Shown piece after piece: positions 16,334 through 23,788 of a stretch of DNA of 64,000 nt. Numbering within the stretch: position 1 is the first letter of the stretch; each line of letters opens with the position of its first letter. The notes below the pieces were generated by a model, which made no database searches, was not told the origin of the DNA, and saw nothing but the letters and a program-made list of their open reading frames with translations. This DNA is from Pseudomonadota bacterium. GTDB taxonomy: Bacteria > Myxococcota_A > Bradymonadia > UBA4248. The position numbers and the translations under genes are program-made. Location: assembly GCA_017464085.1 (NCBI GenBank), contig JAFUEE010000136.1, forward strand, positions 22,162 through 86,161, read 5' to 3'.

Positions 16334-18892
16334 ATGGTGAACAGGTGGCGTTGTCGTGTATTTGGATCGCTTTTGGCGGCTTCTTTGATTGGCGTGTCGG
16401 GAATCGGCGGCATTGAGCTGCCTGGGGCATCTTTTGTCGGCACTGCGGAAGCGAGACCGATTTCGGACGATTCAGTCGTGCTCGACATCAGCGGCCTGCC
16501 GATGCGCGGGAATCCGGATGGCATCGTCACGATCGTCGAGTTCTCGGATTATGAGTGCCCGTTCTGCAACCGCGCGGAGCCGACGCTTGATCAGCTTCTG
16601 AAAGATTATCTCGATGATTTGCGCATCGTGTTCGCGCACATGCCGCTGACGTTTCACAAAAATGCCGAAGGCGCCGCGAAAGCGGCGCGCGCCGCTCAGC
16701 TGCAGGGCAAGTTCTGGGAAATGCACAAGAAGCTGTTTGAAAATCAGAAAACGCTCCATGAAGGGTTCTATATCGAGACGGCGAAGGAACTCGGCTTGGA
16801 TATTGAGCAATTCAAGGCCGATATGAATTCAAGCGAGACGGCTGCCTATATCAAGAAGTGTTCAGGGGATGCTTCAAGAGCCGGGCTCAGCGGCACGCCG
16901 TCGTTCCTGATCAACGGGGTGGAGTTTATCGGCGCGCAGCCGATAGATAATTTTAGAAAGAAGATTGAGGAAGCGCGTTCGCGCGCCAAAGATGTGGCAG
17001 AGACGAAAAAACTCAGCGGGGATGCGCTGTACAAGGAGCTAGTGAGGACTGCGCCCAGTTCGGCGCCGTTGCCGGGGGATGAGGAGGCTAAGGAAGACCG
17101 CATCTATATCGCGGACGACAAGTCGCCTGTGCTCGGGAGCGCCAAAGCTCCCGTGACCATCGTCGAATTTACGGATTTTCAGTGCCCGTTCTGCCGGCGC
17201 GCGAACGATACGCTCCACACGCTGATCAAAAACAACCCGGACAAGGTGCGCGTGGTGTTCAAGCACTATCCGTTGCCATTCCACCAGAATGCCGAGCTCG
17301 CGGCGCGCGCGGCGGAAGCCGCCAAAAAACAGGGCAAATTCTGGGAATATCACGACATTCTGTTCGAGAACCAGAGGGCGCTTTCACGCGAGGATCTGAT
17401 CGGATATGCCAAACAGCTCAAGCTCAATGAAAAGAAATTCATCGAGTATATGGATGGCCCGGAATCTCTGGGCATTGTCAAGCAGGATATCGAGTCTGGC
17501 ACGAATAACGGCGTGCGCGGTACACCGCATTTCTTCTTTAACGGTGCGAAATTTTCGGGCGCGCAGCCGCTTCCAAAATTCCAGGATATGCTTGATGACG
17601 AGCTCAGGATTGCCGATGGCTACAAGAAGAAAAAACTGACTGGCCAGAAACTCTACGCGCAGATTGTCAAAGATAATCCCGACGCGCCCCAGAAGCCGGC
17701 CAAAGCTGGCGATGATTCTGCGCCTGCGCCCTCTGGGCCGCGCAAGCTGATCAGCGAGAGCTATGCGCCGACGCGCGGCAGCGCCAAAGCGCCGATCACG
17801 CTCGTCGTCTATGAGGATTACGAATGCCCCTTCAGCAAGCGCGCCAATGAGACAGTCAAGAAACTTGTCGAGAACAACCCGAACAAGATCCGCGTCGTGT
17901 TCAAGCATTACCCGCTGGATTTCCACTCGCATGCGAAGCTGGCGCACAAAGCCGCTGCAGCCGCTCACAAGCAGGGCAAGTTCCTCGAATATCGCGATAT
18001 GCTCTATGAAAATCAGAAAAACCTGGAGCGCGAGGATCTGATCGCATACGCCAGAAAACTCAAGCTGAACGAAAAGAAGTTCGTCGAGTATATGGATGGT
18101 CCGGAAGCCCTCGGGCTTCTGCAGATGAATATGGACGAGGGCAAGAATATTGATATCAAAGGCACGCCCAACTTCTTATTTAACGGCAGGGCGTTCTCCG
18201 GCGCGCAGCCGCTGGACGCATTCCAGAATGTGGTCGATCAGGAGCTCAAGCTGGCGGAATCCTATGCCAAAAAGAAGCTGACCGGCCGCAAGCTGTATGA
18301 GCAGATCGTGAAGGACAATGTCGGGATCGATGACGATTCCGCGCCCGTCAAGCCGAGCATCCTGGGCATGCCGTATAAGGGTGCCGCAGATGCGCCGGTG
18401 ACGATCATCGAGTATTCGGATTTCCAGTGCCCGTTCTGCAAGCGCGCCAGCCAGACCGTCGACGAGCTGCTCAAGCTGCCGGAATATCAGGGCAAGATCA
18501 AGGTCGTGTTCAAGCAGCTTCCGCTTGAGTTCCACGAAAATGCGCACCGTGCGGCCGAGGCCGCGATGTTCGCGCATGACAAAGGGATGTTCGCGCATGA
18601 CAGGGACAAATTCTGGCAGATGCACGACATCATGTTCGAGCACAGCGATGCGCTTTCGGAAGACGATCTGCTGAACTATGCCGAAAAGATCGGCCTGAGC
18701 CGCAGCGAGCTCAAGGCGGCGCTCGATAGCGGGAAGTTCAAGGAAATCGTGGATGAACAGGCCAGAGAAGCCAACCGCCTCGGCCTCAAGGGCACGCCGT
18801 CATTCCTGATCAATGGGGAGCAGCTTCTGGGCGCGCAGCCTCTTGAGAAGTTCAAGGCGAAAGTGGATGAGGCGCTTCGCAAGGCGCAGTGA
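16334..18892 (+). CDS. Secreted fusion of four DsbA-like thioredoxin domains
   Basis: 852 residues from 16334 (GGAGG at 16325-16329); ATG codons at 16307 and 16313 lack a ribosome site. An N-terminal hydrophobic leader ends near AEARP. Four tandem copies of a DsbA-like domain (Thioredoxin_4) follow, each with an active-site block and a cis-proline GTPxF motif. Active sites: CPFC at Cys75, CPFC at Cys284, CPFS at Cys498 and CPFC at Cys699. The third copy has thus lost the second cysteine. Sequences SAKAPVTIVEFTDFQCPFC and FKHYPLPFH are typical of the family. Likely a periplasmic thiol oxidoreductase or isomerase that serves the many Cys-rich exported proteins encoded around it (inference). Confidence 0.9.
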   Translation: MVNRWRCRVFGSLLAASLIGVSGIGGIELPGASFVGTAEARPISDDSVVLDISGLPMRGNPDGIVTIVEFSDYECPFCNRAEPTLDQLLKDYLDDLRIVFAHMPLTFHKNAEGAAKAARAAQLQGKFWEMHKKLFENQKTLHEGFYIETAKELGLDIEQFKADMNSSETAAYIKKCSGDASRAGLSGTPSFLINGVEFIGAQPIDNFRKKIEEARSRAKDVAETKKLSGDALYKELVRTAPSSAPLPGDEEAKEDRIYIADDKSPVLGSAKAPVTIVEFTDFQCPFCRRANDTLHTLIKNNPDKVRVVFKHYPLPFHQNAELAARAAEAAKKQGKFWEYHDILFENQRALSREDLIGYAKQLKLNEKKFIEYMDGPESLGIVKQDIESGTNNGVRGTPHFFFNGAKFSGAQPLPKFQDMLDDELRIADGYKKKKLTGQKLYAQIVKDNPDAPQKPAKAGDDSAPAPSGPRKLISESYAPTRGSAKAPITLVVYEDYECPFSKRANETVKKLVENNPNKIRVVFKHYPLDFHSHAKLAHKAAAAAHKQGKFLEYRDMLYENQKNLEREDLIAYARKLKLNEKKFVEYMDGPEALGLLQMNMDEGKNIDIKGTPNFLFNGRAFSGAQPLDAFQNVVDQELKLAESYAKKKLTGRKLYEQIVKDNVGIDDDSAPVKPSILGMPYKGAADAPVTIIEYSDFQCPFCKRASQTVDELLKLPEYQGKIKVVFKQLPLEFHENAHRAAEAAMFAHDKGMFAHDRDKFWQMHDIMFEHSDALSEDDLLNYAEKIGLSRSELKAALDSGKFKEIVDEQAREANRLGLKGTPSFLINGEQLLGAQPLEKFKAKVDEALRKAQ

Positions 18893-18946
18893 TCGGCCGT
18901 CGCGCTGCATTTGCGTGCGCAGGCCATGCGGGGCGCAGAGGGGGGA

Positions 18947-18976
18947 GCGGCGTATTTGCGAAGCAAATAGACGCGC
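18947..18976. repeat. REP-like hairpin
   Basis: GCGTATTTGC-GAA-GCAAATAGACGC, between the convergent DsbA fusion and HAD genes. The arms are complementary, with an unpaired base near the base of the TAT step. Confidence 0.5.
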
Positions 18977-19034
18977 GGGGGGAGGCTTCCCCCCGTCAGA
19001 AATATTCGCTCAGAACGGGGGCGCGTAAGTGGCG

Positions 19035-19571
19035 TTATTGGCAGTTTCTGAGGCAGAGCGTCTCGATGCGCCAGTTTTCGTGATTTCGCTGCATGCTGGG
19101 CTGTGCGTTGAGCCAGTCGAGATAGACGGCCAGGTGCCTGAGTTCGGTGTCATTCATATCGCCGCGCCAGGTGCGCGTGAGGATGCCGTTGAGCGGGCAT
19201 TTGGCAAACAGCGAGGGGGTGTTGTCGACGAGGACGATCTGAGAGAGGTCGTCGGTGATCTGGCGGAGCGGTTTTTCATAGGGCTCGGAGCCGTCGGTCG
19301 TTTCGATTTTTTTGCAGAAGCCTCGTCCCCAGAGCGTGAAGCCGGGCACGCCGATGTATTCCCAGACGGCTTCCAGGTATGCCTGCTGGCCGGTTGACCA
19401 GATGGTGCACTCAAATTTTTTTGCGACATTTTGCAGAAAATCGCGCACGCCCGGGCGAAGCATCGTATAAAAGTCGGAGCCTTGGGCCGAGAGTTTGACG
19501 CATTCAGGGCTGATGGATTCCGTGGTGGAGTAGAGCAGTGTTTCGTCGAGGTCGAGAACGAGTTTTTTCAT
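19035..19571 (-). CDS. HAD phosphatase of the SCP/FCP1 (NIF) type
   Basis: 178 residues from MKKLVLDLDETLL at 19571; the upstream frame is not family-like. The DxDxT nucleophile motif (DLDETLL) opens the protein. Motif II is seen in TIWSTGQQAY and motif III in VLVDNTP. Length and layout match the catalytic domain of eukaryotic small CTD phosphatases and NIF-like proteins, which occur sporadically in bacteria. The substrate is unknown, perhaps a phosphoprotein. Its ATG overlaps the ATG of the divergent neighbour within the four bases CATG if both first codons are used. Confidence 0.85.
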   Translation of the reverse strand: MKKLVLDLDETLLYSTTESISPECVKLSAQGSDFYTMLRPGVRDFLQNVAKKFECTIWSTGQQAYLEAVWEYIGVPGFTLWGRGFCKKIETTDGSEPYEKPLRQITDDLSQIVLVDNTPSLFAKCPLNGILTRTWRGDMNDTELRHLAVYLDWLNAQPSMQRNHENWRIETLCLRNCQ

Positions 19572-20286
19572 GAGATATCCAGCAAAAGGAAAGGCGTGCG
19601 GCCGGAGTCGGGCTGCCGGTGTATTTAGACGATTGAATTTTAGTAGATTCATCCCGGCGCTGTCATTATTTTTCTCGTGCATGGGCGGCGCGGCGCAGGC
19701 GCAGCCGGTCGTGATTTCGCGGGACGCGGCGGTCGTGCAGCAGGTCGGGACGCGGTATGTCTATGAATCGTATGCCGTGGTTCATCCGCTGCAGCCGCCT
19801 GTGCGCGAGCGCTATGAGGTCGATCTGACGGAGATCTGGCCGGGGGGCGTGTCGTTCAAATACCGCGTGGAGCAGTCGGTGATCGGCACGGACGAGGGCA
19901 TTCAGACGCTGACATCGCTGGATGACTGCAGCTCGCTGGACCCCTGGTGGGAGCCGTCGGAGACCGCGTTTGACGACCGCTGCGAGCTCTGGGTGCCTCC
20001 AAAGGTGTTGCGCGAGCTCGTGACGACGGGGACGAGTTATCTGTCGGTGGATAAGCTCGTGCGCCGGGACAGCGTGATCCGCTGGGAACGCGTGGGATTT
20101 GTGCATTTTCTGGTGACGCGCGACGGCTATCCGGCGATGCTGGAGAGCATCAAGGTGCGGACGACGCGCGGGGATGAGTTCGTCATATTGGCGGACCCGA
20201 AAAATCCGCTGATTTTGAGCGCGAAGTCGACGCATTTTTCTTGGACGCTCAAGGAAATCGGCAGGTCTGGTGCGGCTTCTGAGTGA
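19570..20286 (+). CDS. Secreted protein of unknown function
   Basis: 238 residues from the first ATG. A hydrophobic leader ending in AAQAQP (about residue 45) predicts export. A shorter start is possible at TTG 19633, which gives a signal peptide of normal length and leaves room for a promoter; no ribosome site decides between them. The mature part is about 190 residues, probably beta-rich, with a pair of cysteines (DDCSSL and DRCELW). No family recognised. Divergent from the HAD phosphatase and upstream of the dksA-like gene. Confidence 0.65.
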   Translation: MRYPAKGKACGRSRAAGVFRRLNFSRFIPALSLFFSCMGGAAQAQPVVISRDAAVVQQVGTRYVYESYAVVHPLQPPVRERYEVDLTEIWPGGVSFKYRVEQSVIGTDEGIQTLTSLDDCSSLDPWWEPSETAFDDRCELWVPPKVLRELVTTGTSYLSVDKLVRRDSVIRWERVGFVHFLVTRDGYPAMLESIKVRTTRGDEFVILADPKNPLILSAKSTHFSWTLKEIGRSGAASE

Positions 20287-20313
20287 CCGGTGCGCAGTGA
20301 TACAAAAATAGAC

Positions 20314-20342
20314 TTGATGTTTATCTGGTGTTTAAGTAAAAG
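20314..20342 (+). promoter_or_regulatory. Promoter of the dksA-like gene
   Basis: TTGATG (20314-20319), 17-base spacer, TAAAAG (20337-20342), then a GC-rich discriminator CGCCGCGC. Same pattern as the rpsO and tRNA-Leu promoters in this window. Confidence 0.6.
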
Positions 20343-20418
20343 CGCCGCGCAAATTTTTTGCTTTTGGGAACACAGGCGTTTCCGGAAGCGAAATCACCTT
20401 AGATAAAAGGTTTGTGCC

Positions 20419-20841
20419 ATGTCATATTTAACTCCCGAACAAGTGGAAGAAATTCGGCAATCGATTGAGAAGCAGCGCGCGGAGATTCTTGAGAAGGTCA
20501 ACCAGCGCAACGAGGATGAATACGAGCCGGAAGTTCGCGGTGACGATGCCGATATTGCCAATTCAGAAGGCATTGCGATCACGATGGAGCGCCTGCAGAC
20601 ACGCGATGTGCGCCTTCTGAAGAAACTGGACGAGGCGGCGCGCTGGATCGAGACGGAAGATTTTGGATATTGCGAGAGCTGTGGGGAAGAGATTGGCTTT
20701 AAGCGTCTTTTGGCACGTCCGGCCGCCCGTCTCTGCATCGAATGCAAACAGAACGAAGAGCAGCGCGAACGCGGCTATTATCATCCGCGCCCCCGCAAGC
20801 CGCCTAAGACGCTTCACCATCCCGATGATGAGGAAGATTGA
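20419..20841 (+). CDS. dksA: DksA/TraR-family RNA polymerase-binding protein
   Basis: 140 residues. The N-terminal part is helical coiled coil (EQVEEIRQSIEKQRAEIL), with an acidic RGDDADIA patch at the place of the DksA tip. A C4 zinc finger follows: CESC ... CIEC with the family spacer IGFKRLLARPAARL. Proteins of this family bind the secondary channel of RNA polymerase and, with ppGpp, repress rRNA and ribosomal promoters. A short basic/acidic tail (HPRPRKPPK... DDEED) is extra. Located immediately upstream of rpsO-pnp with its own promoter. Confidence 0.88.
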   Translation: MSYLTPEQVEEIRQSIEKQRAEILEKVNQRNEDEYEPEVRGDDADIANSEGIAITMERLQTRDVRLLKKLDEAARWIETEDFGYCESCGEEIGFKRLLARPAARLCIECKQNEEQRERGYYHPRPRKPPKTLHHPDDEED

Positions 20842-20849
20842 TACAGAAC

Positions 20850-20878
20850 TTGACCTTGCGCGTCAAAACATGTAAAAG
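20850..20878 (+). promoter_or_regulatory. Promoter of rpsO
   Basis: TTGACC (20850-20855), 17-base spacer, TAAAAG (20873-20878), GC-rich discriminator GCGCGC. It gives a leader of about 135 bases before the rpsO ATG. The leader contains CCAGG/CCTGG and GCCCG/CGGGC hairpins, a T9 run and a CTGCC/GGCAG pair near the ribosome site. It could host S15 autoregulation, but no known S15 leader motif was recognised. Confidence 0.6.
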
Positions 20879-21023
20879 GCGCGCATCCCACAGGCAGTGC
20901 GCCCAGGGGGCCTGGTCCTAAGCCCGGGTCTTCCGGTATCGCGGGCATTGCGAGGGGATTTTTTTTTACCATGCTGCCGAGGGGTGTTTCCCGGGCAGTT
21001 ATTAAGCTTATGGAGAATTAGGA

Positions 21024-21290
21024 ATGCTTCACCGCACAGTCAAAGCCGAGATCGTCAGCAAGTTTGGTCGTCACGAAGGTGACACCGGTTCACCCGAAGT
21101 CCAGGTCTCCCTGCTCACCGAGCGCATCAATGTCCTGACCGAGCACTTCAAATCCAACAAGAATGACCATCACAGCCGTCGTGGTCTTCTGATGCTCGTT
21201 GGCCGCCGCCGTCGTCTCCTTGACTATCTCAAGGACAAAGACATCCAGCGTTATCGCGACCTGATCGCGAAACTTGGCCTCCGCAAGTAA
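21024..21290 (+). CDS. rpsO: 30S ribosomal protein S15
   Basis: 88 residues, the normal length for S15. Clear family blocks: [37 protein letters not shown] and [14 protein letters not shown]15 binds the three-way junction of 16S rRNA helices 20-22 and is a primary assembly protein. GGAG precedes the ATG. The rpsO-pnp order is the usual bacterial one, with a terminator between them here. Confidence 0.98.
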   Translation: MLHRTVKAEIVSKFGRHEGDTGSPEVQVSLLTERINVLTEHFKSNKNDHHSRRGLLMLVGRRRRLLDYLKDKDIQRYRDLIAKLGLRK

Positions 21291-21321
21291 GGATTTCGGG
21301 GGCATTTGCCCCCTTATGTAT

Positions 21322-21346
21322 GCCGTCAGTCTCTGGCGGCTTTTTT
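21322..21346 (+). terminator. Rho-independent terminator between rpsO and pnp
   Basis: GCCGTCAG-TCT-CTGGCGGC followed by TTTTTT. A second small hairpin GGGGGCA/TGCCCCC lies just upstream. Read-through or a separate promoter must supply pnp. Confidence 0.85.
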
Positions 21347-21502
21347 ATTATTTATTCACTTCAACGGGGATCGCTTCGCTGTGCAATGCTCTGGTTCCGC
21401 AGGCAGTCTGTTCTGCAGGCCTGGAAGATTGTGCAATCGAGGAGAGCCCCAAATCGATGAATCCTTTGAAATATAAGGGGTTCAGTGTTAAGGAGAAACT
21501 CA

Positions 21503-23599
21503 ATGGCACGTATCATCAAAGAATCCGCAATGATTGGCAGTCACGAAGTGTCGATCGAAACAGGTCGTATCGCCAAGCAGGCCGCCGGTTCGGTGCTCAT
21601 CCAGAGCGGGGAGAGCATGGTCATCGTGACGGCATGCACGAAACCTTGCGACAGCAATCAGGATTTCTTCCCGCTGACCTGCGAATACGTCGAGAAGATG
21701 TATGCCGCCGGCCGCATTCCCGGCTCTTATGGCCGCCGCGAAGGCCGTCAGGGTGAACATGAGACGCTCGTGAGCCGCTTGATCGACCGCCCCTGCCGCC
21801 CGCTTTTCCCCGAGGGGTTCAAGGACGAAGTGCAGGTGATTGCGACAGTTGTGAGCTATGATCCGAACTGCGAGCCTGATGTCCTTTCAATCACAGGCGC
21901 GTCTGCCGCGCTGATGCTCTCAAATCTGCCTTGGGATGGCCCTGTGGCAGGCGTTCGCATCGGCCGCATCGATGGCAAATGGATCGCCAACCCCACGAAT
22001 GACGAGCGCGCCAAATCCGATACCGATATCGTGATGGTCGCCAGCGAGAAGGCGATCGTGATGGTCGAAGGGGAGACCGAGGGCCTGACGGAAGCGGAAT
22101 TCCTGGATGCGATGGATTTCGGTTCGGCATCGGTTCAGGATATCCTCAAGGTGCAGCGCCGCATGGCGGAAGCTGTTGGCAAGCCCAAGAAGGCATTCAA
22201 GGCACCGGAAGCCGATCCTGCAATCGTCGAGCTCATCGCGCGTTATAACGACGATATCATGAAGGCCATGACGATTCCTGCAAAGCTCGAGCGCTATGCG
22301 GCGCTGGATGCGCTTCAGGCTCGCATTCTCGAAGAAAATGCCGAAGCTTATGGGGAGCGCAAAGGGGAAATCATTGCGGCTTATGAAGATGCGAAATATC
22401 ATTTGATGCGCAATCTGATTACCGACAAGCATGTCCGCATCGATGGCCGTCGTCTCGACCAGGTCCGCCCGATTACTTGCGAAGTCGGCATTCTGCCTCG
22501 CGTGCATGGTTCGGCGCTGTTTACGCGCGGTGAAACACAGGGCCTCGTGACCGTGACCATCGGCACGGCGACAGATGATCAGCGCATCGAGGAGCTGAAA
22601 GGCCAGTATTCGAAGCGCTTTATGCTGCATTACAATTTCCCGCCGTTCAGCGTGGGCGAAGTCAAGGGGCTTCGCAGCCCGGGCCGTCGTGAAATCGGTC
22701 ACGGCATGCTCGCGGAACGCGCGCTCCAGTCGGTCATGCCGACGGCAAATCCCGATTATCCTTATACGCTCCGTATCGTTTCCGAGATTCTTGAGTCGAA
22801 CGGCTCGAGCTCGATGGCGACAGTCTGCGGCGGCACGCTCGCTGCCATGGATGCCGGTCTTGAAATCAAGGCGCCTGTTGCCGGTGTTGCGATGGGCCTC
22901 ATTAAAGAAGGCGACAAGATCGCAGTACTCACCGATATCCTCGGCGATGAAGATCATTTGGGCGATATGGACTTCAAAGTCTGCGGCACGGCTGACCTCA
23001 TCACGGCAATCCAGATGGATATCAAAATTACCGGCATTTCGCGCGAGATCATGGCGCAGGCGCTCAAGCAGGCGCATGAAGGCCGCAAGCACATCCTGGG
23101 CTGCATGCTGTCGGCAATCAGCGAGACGCGCGACTCCAAGAGCAAATATGCGCCGCGCATTGAGACGATCAAAGTCGATCAGTCCAAGATCCGCGAGATC
23201 ATCGGTTCTGGCGGCAAGACGATCAAGAATATCACGGCTGTTTCGGGCGCGCAGGTCAACATCGATGATGACGGCACGGTGACAATCGCTTCCGACAAGG
23301 GCATGTGCATCGACAAGGCGCTCGAGATGATCAATGCGATCATTCGCGAAGCCAAGCCCGGCGAAGTCTATCTCGGCACGGTGACCAAGATCATGGATTT
23401 CGGCGCGTTCGTGAAGATTTTCGAGGGCACCGAAGGCCTGTGCCATATCTCCGAGCTGACCGACGGCCACGTGGACAACGTGACGGATGTTCTCAAAGAG
23501 GGCGAAGAGGTGCTCGTGAAAGTTCTCGCGGTCGATCCGCGCTCCGGCAAGATCAAGCTTTCGCGCAGGGCTGCGATTGGTGAAAAGCCGACGGCCTGA
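21503..23599 (+). CDS. pnp: Polyribonucleotide nucleotidyltransferase
   Basis: 698 residues from ATG 21503, 7 bases after AAGGAG. Domain order: first RNase PH domain (about residues 10-140), helical linker, second RNase PH domain (about 310-540, with GRRLDQVRPI and the acidic GDEDHLGDMDFKV catalytic block), KH domain (GSGGKTIK GXXG loop) and C-terminal S1 domain (GTVTKIMDFGAFVKIFEG). PNPase degrades RNA 3'-to-5' with phosphate and is a degradosome partner. All parts are intact, with a terminator directly after the stop. Confidence 0.98.
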   Translation: MARIIKESAMIGSHEVSIETGRIAKQAAGSVLIQSGESMVIVTACTKPCDSNQDFFPLTCEYVEKMYAAGRIPGSYGRREGRQGEHETLVSRLIDRPCRPLFPEGFKDEVQVIATVVSYDPNCEPDVLSITGASAALMLSNLPWDGPVAGVRIGRIDGKWIANPTNDERAKSDTDIVMVASEKAIVMVEGETEGLTEAEFLDAMDFGSASVQDILKVQRRMAEAVGKPKKAFKAPEADPAIVELIARYNDDIMKAMTIPAKLERYAALDALQARILEENAEAYGERKGEIIAAYEDAKYHLMRNLITDKHVRIDGRRLDQVRPITCEVGILPRVHGSALFTRGETQGLVTVTIGTATDDQRIEELKGQYSKRFMLHYNFPPFSVGEVKGLRSPGRREIGHGMLAERALQSVMPTANPDYPYTLRIVSEILESNGSSSMATVCGGTLAAMDAGLEIKAPVAGVAMGLIKEGDKIAVLTDILGDEDHLGDMDFKVCGTADLITAIQMDIKITGISREIMAQALKQAHEGRKHILGCMLSAISETRDSKSKYAPRIETIKVDQSKIREIIGSGGKTIKNITAVSGAQVNIDDDGTVTIASDKGMCIDKALEMINAIIREAKPGEVYLGTVTKIMDFGAFVKIFEGTEGLCHISELTDGHVDNVTDVLKEGEEVLVKVLAVDPRSGKIKLSRRAAIGEKPTA

Positions 23600-23614
23600 T
23601 GATGCGATAAAGTG

Positions 23615-23642
23615 AAAAGGCGCCGAAAGGCGCCTTTTTTTT
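23615..23642 (+). terminator. Rho-independent terminator of pnp
   Basis: AAAAGGCGCC-GAAA-GGCGCCTTTT with a run of eight T: a perfect stem and U-tract. Confidence 0.92.
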
Positions 23643-23643
23643 G

Positions 23644-23761
23644 TGCCGTATGCGCCGCAGGCGCATAGGCGCGAAGCGCGGCGTATGCGCAGCATAGCCG
23701 CGCCCAATGTAGAGCCGTTCCGTGGAACGGCTTCGCGGCGTATGCGCAGCATAGCCGCGCC
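23644..23761. repeat. REP-like bulged hairpin cluster
   Basis: GCCGTATGCGCC-GCA-GGCGCATAGGC, then two copies of GCGGCGTATGC-GCA-GCATAGCCGC on either side of a GCCGTTCC/GGAACGGC hairpin. Each TATGC hairpin has one unpaired G. The cluster lies between the convergent pnp and Cys-rich genes. Confidence 0.8.
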
Positions 23762-23788
23762 CCAAAACGCGCCATTGGTGAAAAATTA

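Noticed and set aside
20880..21020. SRP RNA or other structured ncRNA upstream of rpsO
   Set aside because: A CCGGAAGA stretch on the minus strand recalls the SRP core, but the conserved GGAAGCAGC tetraloop region is missing. The promoter position fits an rpsO leader.
21920..23752. 610-codon open frame antisense to pnp
   Set aside because: It mirrors the intact pnp gene, has no ribosome site, and its composition (His/Arg/Asp-rich) is that of a reverse-frame shadow.
23644..23761. Attenuator or tRNA-like structure after pnp
   Set aside because: The hairpins belong to the dispersed REP-like family and occur in unrelated contexts.
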